From Epiperipatus broadwayi (Eukaryota; Onychophora; Udeonychophora; Euonychophora; Peripatidae), in contig JAQFVV010006738.1 of the NCBI GenBank assembly GCA_028023455.1, positions 339,632 to 403,631 on the forward strand: a stretch of DNA of 64,000 nt, in the 5' to 3' direction. Positions 30,961-43,930 of this stretch are shown here, piece after piece. Each line of letters starts with the position of its first letter. Positions within the stretch are counted from its first letter, which is position 1. A model generated the notes under the pieces. The model saw only the letters and a list, made by a program, of their open reading frames with translations. It had not been told where the DNA came from and made no database searches. The position numbers and the translations under genes are program-made.

Positions 30961-32930
30961 GTGCATTGTGAAGTGTAAATTGTGGAGTATATGGTATATT
31001 ATATATAATTCAGCAATGTAAATAAGAAGGAGAAATTGAAGGAAATTTTAATATTTCAAAGATGCAATAGTGTTTGCTTTCATTGAAACGATAGTATACT
31101 TTGGAAAACTCCAATTTAGAAGTGTTTTCTGGAAGAAGAAAAAACAGTATAATAATATCAAAATTTACTAATCCAAAGAATCACTATATGGTACTGTAAT
31201 TCTTTGAATGATTTATATAATTAGTGCAAACCATGTCTTTAACATTTTATTTCTTTTTTCCAAACTCATTTATGGGGTCTTCCAAGGATGATAAGTTTAT
31301 TAATAATGAAGATTATATCATTATTTTCAATTCCAGATAAGCTATTAAAAAATGATCAACGTTCTCATCAATGTACTAAAAAATTTTTTCACCTGAGAAT
31401 TTATGTCAAGAGGTCAATTTGAAGTTATATGATATTTATTGTAATATTATAGATATTCGACTGCAAATAAAAAATAAAGTGGTCCTGAGAATACAAATTA
31501 ACAGTCACTACTGGAAAGCTGAAGTGTAATAATTTTTATTTCAAATTCTGTAAAATAAATATCCTAAAATATCCAGTATGGGGTGAAAAAAGACCAACTA
31601 AAGAAAAACTAAAAATTAAAGATGATTAAAAATTGTTAGAATTTTAAATATAAAAAATATTCCTAGTAACCATATTAGTAACAAAAAAATAAATTAAATT
31701 ATTGTAAACCACTGGGAACTTTCACAGTTCTTTGAAAAAAAAACCATTTAATATAAACACTAAAAAAGACACAATTTGTGAATATCTAAATTTTTAAGAC
31801 TGGAAAGACATAGAAGTAGAAATACTAATTTTTTAATAAAGTTCTTTTGTAAGACTATTAAATTAATATAAAACTCAATAAGGACCAAAAACTCCAATAT
31901 TAAACAAGTCATCTATACTCCTCTCATTTCATTTTGACATTGATATATATGCTTTCAGAAATTCTTCCTCAACATCAATGTTAACTTCTTCATAAATTTT
32001 TTTTTATAAGACCATTAAAATAACATAGAAGTCAATAAATCCTAGAAAACCCATTCTACGCCATTGATTTTCTTAACACTCTGGTTGGGACAGTAAGCTG
32101 GCAAAAATCGCTATCCCCCTTTTCATTTTATATTTAAGCAATGAATGATGGGTCTGTTTGAATGAATTCCTCCCAATTCAAGACTGCAATAACATAGGAC
32201 ACAAGTGGTTATAAGGATCATAATTTAGTTTTATCTTTCATGATTGTAAATATGTATATGAAAAAAAAATCATTCACACTCTTCTATCCTACTTCAAAAA
32301 AAACTTGAGAAATACTTCAGTTAAATACTATCAGGCAACTAAGAGTCCATAATATCTCTTGATCTTAAAGAGATAAAAAGTTAATAAACTGACCATGCTG
32401 GCTGATGTGTAATGATAAGGAGCCCATCGATGTTCATTTACCAAATGAATCGTCTCATAATAATAACAGTTACAACAACAAGAACATATGCATTGGTCAT
32501 TTAAGGCCTCAAAGAGGAATCAAAAGAATCCAGTTTCACATAACAGCAAACTTCTTTCTGCAGCATAAAAAAGGAAGTTATTTTTACATTTATAAAACCT
32601 ATTTAATATATTCCTAATAAACATTTTATATAAAATAATTATAAAATGCAAATGAGAAGTAGTCAACTTTTCCTTTTTTAAACATTAAATCTATTTCACT
32701 TGTATAATACTGTAGATAATAAATCTCAAAAGTATAAAACATCATCTTAATTACTAATCATTGAAGATTAAGCTAAATAAAAATTAAAGTATGTGGTAAT
32801 GTGATTATTAGCATTAAGTTTACATAGATCTAGATACATAAATACAATACTATTACCCTAATCCACACTTATAAGTTAATTATATTTAATCAGAGATCAT
32901 ATATTTTATAGCTAGCCCCAAAGACAATAA
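30961..32930. other. Intergenic DNA, weak direct repeats only
   Basis: A loose duplication is visible between ~31835-31905 and ~31995-32065 (GTAAGACTATTAAATTAATA versus ATAAGACCATTAAAATAACA). No gene seen; ORF 32405-32617 has no recognisable features. Confidence 0.45.
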
Positions 32931-32942
32931 TATTGATAGATA

Positions 32943-33060
32943 ATCACCTGTATGAATACATTCATGTACTTTTAGCCTAATTTTTTCAGCTGTTTTAAAA
33001 TCACAAACAGTGCATTGGAAAGGTTTATCACCCATATGAGTTCTTTGATGTGTGATTACG
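32943..33060 (-). pseudogene. C2H2 zinc-finger exon, 3' part
   Basis: The minus frame gives the H...H half of one finger (THQRTH), a linker MGDKPF, and a complete finger CTVCDFKTAEKIRLKVHECIH (C-x2-C-x12-H-x3-H), then HTG followed by a GT that could be a splice donor. It continues from the fingers at 34272-34502, from which it is separated by the 1.2-kb insertion. The fingers would bind DNA. Whether this is a broken host gene, an exon of a living paralogue or an old pseudogene cannot be told here. Confidence 0.65.
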
Positions 33061-33066
33061 TTTTTT
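33059..33066. repeat. Target-site duplication, left (CGTTTTTT)
   Basis: Matches 34264-34271 on the other side of the insertion. The T run has slipped in length, so the exact size (8 bp) carries one base of uncertainty. Confidence 0.6.
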
Positions 33067-34263
33067 GGTACTCATCTTATAGCTAAAGATGCTGTTTCCG
33101 CAGCCGACCCGTTCAAACCTGTGTTTTCTATAATACAACTTTTTAGTTGGCTACAGAATGCAGGCCGCTATGTCGCGTCGCAGTACAGCATGTATGTCGC
33201 ATCGCAGCAATTATTTTCCGAATTCGCACAGTTTATAAAATAGTTACAGCTTGATGAGAGAGTTTGTATTTGAATTGGATGGAAATGTTGTTTTCATTGG
33301 ATTTTTTTTTATTTTAAAGTATTGAAATGTTCAGATTTTTTAAAGTAATAATTCTAAGACTTTTTACAACGTACTGTATTGAAGTTTTAATTGGGAAAAT
33401 GTTAAATATCTATGTTTTTAGTGAGTTGCAATTAGATAACGCGTCAAGTAATGTACTGTTCATAACATTCCACACGACACCGTGTGTATATTTTTGAAGT
33501 AAAAAAGAGCGGTACCAAAAAAAATATCCAGTAAGAAAAGTGCAAATATACACGTTTTTTTTTTTTTTGTAAATTTCATAAAAAGCAAATATTATAAACA
33601 TGTTTAGTAAGTAAAGAAGACATTTATATGTGTTTGTTGTTGTTTAAAAAAAGTTTGACTTTCTTTATTTTGTCCAAGTACAGTTATGATTTTGAATTTT
33701 TTTATTTTAGCATTACAAACAACAGAACACTAATCCTAAAAGTAACCCTAACTATAAAACTAAACCTAAAACTAACAGTAACAACTTTTACTTTTTATTG
33801 TCATTCTATTTCAAGTAAAAAATAGCCGTAATATCTCTTTGTCTGTAAAAAAAGAAAGAAATGTAAAACGAAGATTAAAAAAATACACTAAGAAATTTTA
33901 CTTTTTATTACGATTATTATTTTTTAGTTAAACAACAACAACAAAAGTCGTAACTCAAGTAAAAAAATATCCGATAGAAAATTGATAAAAAAAAGCCATA
34001 ACACAATTAAAAAAATATACGATAGAAAAGACATGAATCAAATTGTAATTTGTTGATTTTATTTTACATTTTATTATTATCATTTAAATTTTATACGTTA
34101 ATAAAAAATAATATTTATAAAAGACGATTTTGTTTTGTTTTTATTTTCGCATTACAAAAAAGCACAGCAAAATTATTATAATCAGCGGCCCGGGAATGGT
34201 CATATTTTATAGTTTTAGCTTGAAAACGGCGCCATCCAATGGAATCTTTATAAGACAAGTACC
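33067..34263. mobile_element. 1.2-kb non-autonomous DNA transposon
   Basis: The ends are inverted: GGTACTCATCTTATA at the left and, read inward from the right, GGTACTTGTCTTATA (13 of 15). It is flanked by an 8-bp CGTTTTTT duplication and inserted in the middle of a zinc finger. The inside has no transposase. It holds a GC-richer block with TATGTCGCRTCGCAG twice (33169-33205) and A-rich, tandem-like AAAAAAATATMCGATAGAAAA units (33960-34030). An 8-bp duplication fits hAT, P or Merlin; the superfamily is undecided. Confidence 0.65.
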
Positions 34264-34271
34264 CGTTTTTT

Positions 34272-34502
34272 TTTGTAAGTGGTTTTGTAATCGCATGTGC
34301 TAAAGTAGAATGGTTTTTGTTCCATGTGACTTTTTTCATATGTTTTAAAATTGCCATTTACCCCAGTTTTGTAATTGCAAGAAGTGCACTGAAAATATAT
34401 TTTTCTCATAATAATTGATTCATGTAATTTTAAAATATTTGTTTGAGTAGTAATGAAATTGCAGAAATGACACTGAAGCAGTTTTTCTCCTATATTATTC
34501 AT
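34272..34502 (-). pseudogene. C2H2 zinc-finger exon, 5' part
   Basis: The minus frame from 34502 reads GEKLLQCHFCNFITTQTN..., a finger lacking its last His, then CTSCNYKTGVNGNFKTYEKSH, with the first zinc His replaced by Tyr, then the linker EQKPF and the start of a third finger (STCDYKTTYKK) whose first Cys is Ser. The third finger resumes at 33060 after the insertion with the correct C-x12-H spacing, apart from a one-base slip in the A run. Lost ligands argue for a pseudogene or very relaxed fingers. Confidence 0.65.
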
Positions 34503-36400
34503 TTTAAAACACTTTAATGAATCTCTGCATAATTAATTTGTTTTATGTGGGAATGTATTCATAAAGCACCTTTCTCAGTATTCTTTCAAAGAAATTGCAA
34601 ACATTTCTTTCATATATTATCTTTTAGATAATGTTTGATTATTTTTATAAATTACTAGCAGAAAGAAGATTTCATCTTTTCTTTTTTTTTAATATTATTA
34701 AAAGACTATTAATGTAAAATGTTGTTTATATCTAAACAAATAGACTTTTTATAGATTAAAATTATGTATCTTTTAAAATAAAAGTTATGATATTAATATT
34801 GTCTAATATTTAAAAATTACTATCTAATCTTCATTTCTTTCAGGCAATTTAATAATTGTGATGGCTGACTAATTTTGTAATGAAACACTTTTAACAAAGT
34901 CCTTTAATCCTAATACACTTAATATAATACTTTTTCCAAAAAAAAACTTAAAAACATTTTCAATTAAAATGTTTTTAGATCACTTACAATGGTTTTAAAA
35001 ATTCAGGAATAAAACAAAATTATAATTTTAAACGAAGACATCATTTTGAGATAATGAATTATCATTAAAAGAAATTAAATAATTTGTTTAAATTAATTTT
35101 CATATCTCTTTACAATTGACTTATAATATTAGGAGGATTATCTCAAAATTACTCAGCTTTATACATATTTACTAAAAGTACTTTTCATACCTAAAATTCA
35201 TCTACTTCATTAAATCAGCATTGTATTTTCAATCAATCTTTCTTTCTGATCATAAATCATTGTGAAAACTCTTAAACAAAAGAAAAATAATAATACTTGT
35301 AATTTTACCCCATTATCTTTAAATAAATAATTACATGATTAGTCACTCATTGTAGCACTGGAAGTAACAGGCTGATCTTCAACACAAACACATTTAGCTT
35401 TCTAATTCATCCTTCTACAACTGCGCTGAACCGTATAAGGCTATATTATCTTTAATTAGCCTCTGTCTTGTTAGAATACGATATACCAATAGTGAAGAAT
35501 AAATTAAGTATAAGCAATAAATCATTTGTATTTACTATTTAAAGGGGTTTATTCATTAAAGCAATCCATATAGATTGCATACTTCCAGAAAGTGATGAAT
35601 GTTGTTTAACATTTTTTGGTTATCTTCAATATTATAACAATTCCTTGAATGATACCATTACTAAATAATTACTTGAGATTATCAAATTTGAGAATCACAT
35701 GTATATGCAGTTATAGTGACCAACATTCTGTCCATAATAGATCATATGCCTCAAAAAAAAAAATTCTAATTCATAAAAGAGATACACTCATAAATCATAG
35801 ATGGTCTGTGCTGTAGTTTAAAAGATATTTTCCATGTGATTTTCTACAGACTTATAAATAATGATTAACACACCGGCAATACATATATATTTATCATATA
35901 TTTATATTTTAAGAGTACATATTTAAAGATGTAATGATTTAGCTAGTAATGAAATTAATATCCTTTTAAATATTATGTAATTATTATTTTCTGAAAAATA
36001 AACAATGCAATGTAAGAGTTCACAACTAAAATCTTGACTTTCAGAGAAACTATGTTGTTCGAGGGCATATTCTAAAACTTTTGATTTTGGGTCCTTAATA
36101 ATGCATTGTTTATTCTTCTGCAATTAAAATCTTACCTTTATTATTAACTAGATAGTATGCAATTAATATACTTATATGTACATTATAAGTTAAAAAGCTA
36201 GTTGTATAAAAGTTCATTATTTACATTTTAATATTTTAAACGTTTAATGTATATATAATTCCACAAAGTGCCTATCTACTTTGATAAATCAGATTAGTGA
36301 ACTTTCTTTGGATAGTCTAATATACTGCATTCATCTATTGCTTGAAGAATTTATTTTTTTTTATAAATCATAAAGCAATAAGCATTCCAATTATCATAAG
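34503..36400. other. AT-rich intergenic DNA
   Basis: Nothing recognised; ORF 35923-36123 has no family features. Confidence 0.6.
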
Positions 36401-36404
36401 CATA

Positions 36405-36790
36405 CTAGGATTTATCACTGCTGAAAATGTCCTCAATCAAAAAACTCCTGTACTTGTCTCTACCATATTTGTCTACCCATAATAGCTGATAGAGAATTGT
36501 TTCCTAGGATGATCATGAGGACTTTTTTCCCCAGCAATTCCTTAATCTTCCTCCTCTGTATTTTCAAATCAATCTTCCCTGAGATTACTCTTATTTACTT
36601 TTGGGATATGGTCTCGATGATTGTTATCAGTTTTTTATAATCTTCAACTGCCATTCTCATGATTTATTCTTTTCTCAGGATCTCCAAAACTCTATTTCTG
36701 CTCCAACAATATCTCTTTACTTTTCTTTCTTATAGTCCACATTTCTACATCATACAATCGTACATTCTGTATTAAGAATCATACATATTA
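36405..36790 (-). pseudogene. Possible LINE ORF2 C-terminal fragment
   Basis: The complement gives, in broken frames, EMWTIRKK, NRVLEILRKE, and a LLGKK..MIILGNN stretch. This is similar in order to the 'TWTLRK...WRR.L.I..K' region after the RT of RTE/BovB-like LINEs. Too decayed to be certain, and not close to the RTE at 61 kb. Confidence 0.35.
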
Positions 36791-36968
36791 CTTTAAAAAA
36801 TATTGCACATCTCTAATTGAATTTAGTCTACTATTTAAGTCAGATATATATTACAATTAAAATTCTAATGATTTTAATGAACACATGAATAAATTGACAG
36901 TTTATCAACTATCTAATGCTAAAAATATTAACTATTCATGGAACAAACAAATCTGAACACCCTTATTA

Positions 36969-37299
36969 AGATAATTCACAAACTAGGTTCCCAAAGAATC
37001 ATTTAAATAATCTTAAAACTAAGTTTTCCTTTTTGTTATAGCAATGCCAATCTATTTCGTTAGAAAATGGATGATAATCTTCCCGATATTATAAGTTTGC
37101 TGTAATAAGACTGAGAATTAATTTAAACTTAAATTGCTTAAACTTTTGAATAAAACTAAGCATATAAAAATTAAATTCCAACAAAATTAGTAGTTTTTTA
37201 ATCTGACAAAATATATAAGCATTGATATAATAAAAAAAATGGCCATTATTTAAAAGTCCATTTAAATTATTCTTTGGGAACGTAGTTTGTGAATTATCT
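36969..37299. mobile_element. 331-bp MITE with TA target duplication
   Basis: Terminal inverted repeats of about 40 bp: AGATAATTCACAAACTAGGT at the left and ACGTAGTTTGTGAATTATCT at the right, continuing through TTCCCAAAGAAT. It is flanked by TA on both sides (36967-36968, 37300-37301). The TA duplication fits Tc1/mariner-type mobilisation. There is no ORF. Confidence 0.8.
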
Positions 37300-37301
37300 T
37301 A

Positions 37302-37785
37302 GTAACATATTCACACTTGCTTGTTAAGGAATAGCGTTCTAATTAAAATATATTGTAAGTATACTTTAGTTATTTAATTTACATACACAAATCATTATAT
37401 TTACACAATGAATTTAAAACAAAAATTTTTACCAAAATAGTATTTAAATAAGTAAATAACTCAGATTATATGTAACTGAAGCTGCCAAGGGCTGGTGGAC
37501 AGATGTGATAGGATTGCAAACGTGATATAATTCATTGGAAGCTTCAGTTAATTCTTGTTCAGTTACAATATTATTTGTATATTTTATACAAAATGTAATA
37601 AAACGTTTATACAACTCAAAAGAATTCTCTACTGAAGCTTTATATATATGTACATATATATGCCTCATATCAATTTTTTAACTGGTGACTTTTAATTTAG
37701 AATTAAATAATTTTAAATTTATGGGAAATTTATGTATTAAAATTTTATTATAAGCATTTTTTATTCATTAAAACTTATTAAAGGC

Positions 37786-37788
<3 letters not shown>
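37302..37788. other. AT-rich spacer
   Basis: The minus ORF 37444-37668 is open for 74 codons but unrecognised. Confidence 0.5.

Positions 37789-37816
<28 letters not shown>
37789..37816. repeat. (GT)14 microsatellite
   Basis: Fourteen uninterrupted GT units. Confidence 0.95.
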
Positions 37817-37819
<3 letters not shown>

Positions 37820-40220
37820 GTGGGGAGGGATCAGAAAGAGAGACGAGATTAAATAAATAATTAACATTCCAATTGTATATCCAATTCTAGAAAATTCTAA
37901 GATACAATTAATTTAGAATTAGGCTAATTAAATTCCTGAAAATTTTAGTTAGTAAAGGCAGATTAATTATAGAACATATGTGACTTTATAATTGGTATAG
38001 AAATCTTATTTAAATTTTTTAAAAAAGGAATCTTTTTGTATTTATATTTACAAAAAAGTTTCAATATTTTATCTTGCAGTAAAAGGTGATAATCTATGTT
38101 TAAGTTAGACAAAAGGCATTAGGAATTTGGAAAACTTTACTAATTAATAAAAGAAGATACAAGATTAAATTAAATTGATCAAAATTGTTATCAGAAAAAT
38201 AGCCTATGTCTAAAGTAGTATAAAAGACTTTTTCTTTCTTTCTTATTCTGATTTTGTTTTTCTGAGAGAGTTTTTCAAGATTATTAAGCATTTTTTATTT
38301 AGCTGTTATAAGCCTGTACTATGTTAACCAATGAGAAGAAAGTTTGTGTTCGGTTCCCCTCGCCATCTCTGGCAAGCATGAATTGGAATCCCAATGGAGT
38401 GGGGTGAAGTGCTACCCATATGAAGTTTGCTGACCATTGTACCTGTACCAATGTTGCTGTCATGAATGCAGTCTGCTGATCAGCCATGTCATCCTTACAG
38501 AATAAGAAGCCACCTAGTCAATTAATTCACCTTCAGCCAAATGCTTTCCCAAGAACCAGCTTGTCTTCAATCAACTATTAATATTCATCTCATGCTGCTT
38601 TTCATATCCTGCCATATTTTCAAACTCTTCACAAAGGTAAAGCAGAAACATATGAACTCTAGACATGAAATCTCTGCATTCCTAAGAGCAATAAAACAAT
38701 TCATATGTATTTGATGTTTTATTTTACTTGTATAATTTATTTTATTAATTTTCTTTAATATTTTACTTTAATTAATCTACATTTTTAAAAATGATTGAAC
38801 AGACTGCTAGATAAAGTTTACATATGCTAGATTTATTATTCTAAAAATTAGGTGACTGAGGGCTAATTTTTGTAAACACTTTTTCATTTCTTAAAATTCC
38901 CGAGAATTAGCTTTCTGTTCCCCTTAAAAATAAGTTAATTAATTAAACATACAAAGACATTTTAAACCCCCTCCCTCACCTGTCAAAGATTTTGTTTTCT
39001 AAAATATAATCTGCCATGCATTTCAATTACAGATTTTACTTATGCAATTAGAAAACCAGATGTTTGATGATCAATTATAAAAGTTGAATTAGTTTTAAAA
39101 ATAATGCTAAAATTGGGATTAAGTTTCAATTTATTTGAAGGAACAAATATACATCATTTGGTTAGCCATGATAAGTTAAAGTCAATTGTCAAAAATGCTC
39201 TTATTATAATTAAATATTGTAAACCATAGACTTCTCTAGATATCATGCAATATATTTCTTCTACTGTAAGATATGTAGGATAGATTTTCAATTAAACAGG
39301 GTTATTTCAATCTTTTAATTCCTTTAAATGCATTAGGCCTTAGTTTGGCCAGTAAGGTAATATATGACTACTTGTTTGAACTTATAATGTGATCACTCGT
39401 GCTTATTTGTTGGTCTTTTAATTGCAGGTTTTTGCAATTATTTAGCACTCTTTATTTTAATTAATTTTGCATTGCTGGGTTGTTTATATATATTTTACTA
39501 ATTCATATTTCCTGCTTTGATGGGATGAATTTGCCAAGTATTCCTAGATATGATCACACTAAAGGCAGACATATCTCTTATTTTATAACTCCGATCTGTG
39601 CCATTATTCATCATTATGAATGCAGATGCTCATTCCTGCTTATTAGTAATCAGTTCATTACTGGTTATAGGAGCAGACATTCATTACTGCTCCGTATGAC
39701 CCTCTAATCCGCTTAATTCTTGAATATGGTCTGACCAAGGTGGGTATGCCCCATTTCTTCTTCTTCGGATATATTCTTTTGTTATTTATAACCTAGCACC
39801 ACACTTCATATATTCTTTATATATAGTCCAAGTGTGCAGTCTTATCATAATTCTGATTATATAGCGGTCATCTATTCATGATTGTAATTTTTATATAGTT
39901 AAGTATATAGTCCAATCTTAACCCTGGTTGACTATTCATTAATTTCTCATTAAACCATTATAGAATGACCACCCTAGAGATTATTAAGACATATAATTCC
40001 TATAGTCACTCTTTAACTTGTAATTCAAACAGTCTTAGGTTTAAATCTAGACATAAATTTTACTTTGCTTTATTTTTTTATTATTATTGTTACTAATAAA
40101 TTCTTCTTTTCACATTATTTCTCGAATTTTGTGTCCTCTTAACCATAATTAAACAATTATCTAATATAGTTTTTAAGAGTTTCTTGTATCTCCCTGACCT
40201 AATGGGATATAAGAAAAAGG
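37817..40220. other. Intergenic DNA, nothing firmly recognised
   Basis: A less AT-rich island at 38320-38520 and another at 39520-39740 contain short ORFs without family resemblance. They might be old repeats or non-coding host sequence. Confidence 0.45.
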
Positions 40221-40224
40221 GCAT

Positions 40225-40350
40225 GTATGCTAACATCAGATGCTTTGGTCACATGAGAATTGTTCTGGAAACATAGGCAATGAGGTTCAACTTTGTACTG
40301 TTTGTGGTAATGGTTATATCGATGTTACACACAGACATGTATAACGGTCA
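40225..40350 (+). pseudogene. Possible gag-knuckle remnant
   Basis: In two adjacent frames the text RCFGHM then NCSGNIGNEVQLCTVCGNG resembles the C-x2-C/GH/C knuckles of LINE ORF1 proteins. It is short and shifted. Confidence 0.25.
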
Positions 40351-43300
40351 TGATTGCGTAATCAGTCAACAAAACCAAAAGACCAAGCAGACTCTCAATC
40401 AGCAGACATAGGGCTACCTCATGCTCCTAGTTTAAACCTCTATCTAGGCTTCCTGGTCTCAGCTACATAACTAACATCCTTGTTGTCACATAGCTTCCTT
40501 TCATACAGTGCGACATAGCTCAGGGTTCGAATACAGACTCTTTTCTCAGTGTTCTTCATAATTTGTGATCCCATCATCCACTAGCACTCATTAAGGCCCT
40601 ACATTAGTTTATTTACCTTATGGTCATTGACATGATTTTTGTAATTTATTTCTATAATGCTACACAGCGAAATACTTTATCAGTCGTATACAAAACCATA
40701 AATGTGTTTGTTTTGGCAATTGAATAACTTTACTGAATTATATATAATAATTACTTAATAGTTCCGACTTACAATGATGACATGTTTAATTAACAATGAT
40801 AATATAAATTTTATTACAGAAACTAAAACAAGGGATAGAGTAGGTTACAAATTATTGGATTAAGATAATCTACTGGCTTTTACATAGTATTACAGAAGGT
40901 GGTGATGGCTTACAGCTATAATGTGTGCCCTATTTAATTTGTACTGGAGGTATGAGAAGCTATCAGCCCATTATAGATTTGAATCTAACTATCTATTATG
41001 TATTTATTTTGTTTAATGGGACAATTGTGGACAGGCTAGATTTAAGGCTACCCAGGGTTGCTGATGAGCACAGGTGAAGGCTACATAAACATTATTTAGA
41101 AATTGAGGTACTACCCTATGTGAGTGCTATCAATGGTAAACAAATGTAAGGATGATCAGCTTAGAGATCTGATAGCATGGTTCACAGCTAAGGATGAATG
41201 TCCCTGGCTGCAGGGATACTCTTGCTTCCAATTGAGAGTGCATACCAATGAAGATGTGCTAAATCTGGGATTTGGAGTGGCAATAAGTCTTCAGCTCTAT
41301 CACACGCTAGAATGGTGCTAATATTTGCTTAGGAACCCAGGCACGCAAGAAGGAGTATACTCTGCACTTGTTGCAGTGACTATAAGAGGATGAATGAACC
41401 ATGCAGTGAATAGAAGTAACGAATTCAATAATAATACTACCCTTGCAACATATATGAAAGGGTAGGAATGCAATATATGGGAAGATATACGATAAATTAT
41501 TAAACTTTCCACCTATACTAATAATAAACATTATGAAACTTATTTTATTTGACAAATGAGCATCCCTAGTTAACCACATATGATTGTCTTGTAACTAGAA
41601 CCCATTCACAATAACTATTTTTAAGCACCTTAAACTTGAAAATCTAATTATATAATATTTAAAGTACAGGAGGATTAATTAACCCCTAAAATAGACGGAG
41701 TGTGATCCATTACTTCTTACATTGCCTGTATATGAATTGCAGTTTAATTTACATATCTATTCTACAGCATCGATAAGCAATGCAATACATACATGACGAT
41801 AACTTTGTTAAATATTACTTTCACATAATGAAATCTTGAATTATGAATATGACGGCCTTAATATTAATTTTCATTACATAGGATCATTTTAACAAAATAG
41901 AATTATTAATTTTGGCAGCACGTGAAGTAAAACTAAACAGAATTAATATATTATTTTTATTACAAATATCTTTAATTATAAATTAATTTCTGGCGCATAG
42001 GTTAGGTTATATTTATAGAGCAGCACGAAAAACAAAAAATATGATTTATATAATTAATTGACTGGGAATACACTCACCAACCTTCCCTAATTCTTGACAT
42101 AATTCTAAGAATTGAGAAATAACCTTACTAGACATGATGGAGGGCTAAGAGTAAAAAAGGAAACCAAGAAAAATCAATTTAGATACATATTGTTATTACT
42201 TTAAAATTTTATAGCTTTAAATTTAACATCTTCGCGACTCGCTCCATCCCTTGGGACTTTGAGAGCAGAGAAGCATAAACACATTTAATGATTTAAAATT
42301 TAACTCCTTCCATCTTTCAAGATAATACACGTAAAATATAATATAACTGAAGAAAATATGTTAAAAAAAATTGAGTTACAGTTAAAAAAAACCTTTGAAT
42401 AAAATTAAAGTATTTTATCAGCAAAATGATAATGACTTTCAGGTCTTCTTCTGTGCAGATGAATATACGGATTCATGGTATTTGGACTTGCATGAAGATA
42501 GTAGGATGTGAATGGATCTTATCGCAGAGAAGCCGACGCCCATCTATTCACTCATAATGCCAGGTACTTTAACATTTTCTTTTCTTCTTCACGAATAACA
42601 AGAGTAATAAGCAGGATCTTAAGTAGAACTAATTAGAAATATTATACTGAATATATATAAGATCTTGTGCCAAGTATACGATTCTTTCTTTCTTTTTTTA
42701 ATAGAATCTTGGGCCAAATATACAATTCTTTCCTTTTTTACACAATGCCCCCTTCCATGCTTATATACCTATTTTTATGGCTGGGGTCCGCTTTTTAATT
42801 CTTAATGGATTTACCCCTGCTTTTGCTTTTAATTGACATTTCATTAGCTTTTTACTTCCTCATACCTTGTGTGCAGTCGAATTGGTTTCCTTTCCATTGT
42901 TTTTTACTTTTCATTTAACACCTTAAAATATGTATAAACTCTGAAGGTGTTCAACTGTAACTATTACTGCCAAATGTATCTATAGATAGGGAAATATGGC
43001 ACTTATACTCCCTCCTGTAATGGCGTCATACCCATTGCATGCAATATATTAATATTTTTAATTGATTATGCTTTTAACAAGATACTTTTTTTCTTAAAAT
43101 AGTATAATGTGACTTAGAACAATCAGCTTTTAACTTTAAAATGTTAAATTCTACACGCACACATGCGCATATTAGTAATGCATGCAGATATTGAGAAATA
43201 AATTATATATGATGGGAAGTAGGCTATAATTCAAGCAAGCATATATGCATGCAGATATGCACCGCTTCACATGCGAGTAAGTCACTGCTTGGTTCCTAGG

Positions 43301-43771
43301 CATGATTTAGCTGACTATACATTTCTGACCATTACACTATCAATGAAAAGAAATTTCATCTGCTTGGATGTGGCATAATATGATTTTGCTTCAGTTATGA
43401 AAAATTACCCCCATCAGATTGTAATAAAAAAAAGACAGAAACTCATATTTCCACTTATAAATACATATACAACAGACTAAAAATTATTGTAATATTAATC
43501 CAAATGTTTCTGATTCACAAAAGCATATTTATATACCGACACATTTTATTTTATTAACAATTATATTTCATTGACTGTCCATAATTCATTAATTTTATTA
43601 ACATAATCAAATATTTATTAACAAAATTTAAAAGAAATTTAAAAACAATATGAAATAACTATAAGCAGTTGCAACTTTTTGCAAAACTCAATTTTTGCAA
43701 AATATATGTATGATATAATACATTAGAATAAATCTTTGAATGATAAATTTTTTTTTATAAAATTAGAAATT
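40351..43771. other. Intergenic DNA, nothing firmly recognised
   Basis: 40741-41580 is less AT-rich and contains ORF 41124-41321, without known features. 42465-42554 is bounded by AG and GT and could be mistaken for an exon, but no frame is convincing. Confidence 0.45.
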
Positions 43772-43930
43772 CAGTGGTAGTGTTTCCCTCCTATGCCAGC
43801 ACCCTAGATTCATTTCCAGTCACCAGACAAGAGATTTTCCTGGGAAGCTGAGAGCTATAATAGAATGGCAGCCTCAGAGTAAGACTTGAGGACTGATTCT
43901 CGGATAATTAAGAAATAAAGAAAACCTCAG
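43772..43930 (+). repeat. tRNA-like SINE candidate
   Basis: AGTGGTAGTGTTTCCC resembles an A box and CTAGATTCATTTCCAG a B box about 25-30 nt later, followed by a GC-richer body to ~43930. No target duplication or tail was found. Confidence 0.3.

Noticed and set aside
33735-33785. CCTAA-like repeats resembling telomeric or SINE sequence
   Set aside because: Irregular (CCTAAAAGT, CCCTAACT, CCTAAAACT) and within the A-rich interior of the transposon; not a telomere tract.
42465-42554. AG/GT-bounded 90-bp segment that looks like an exon
   Set aside because: No frame gives recognisable protein, the most protein-like frame has an internal stop, and there is no neighbouring exon.
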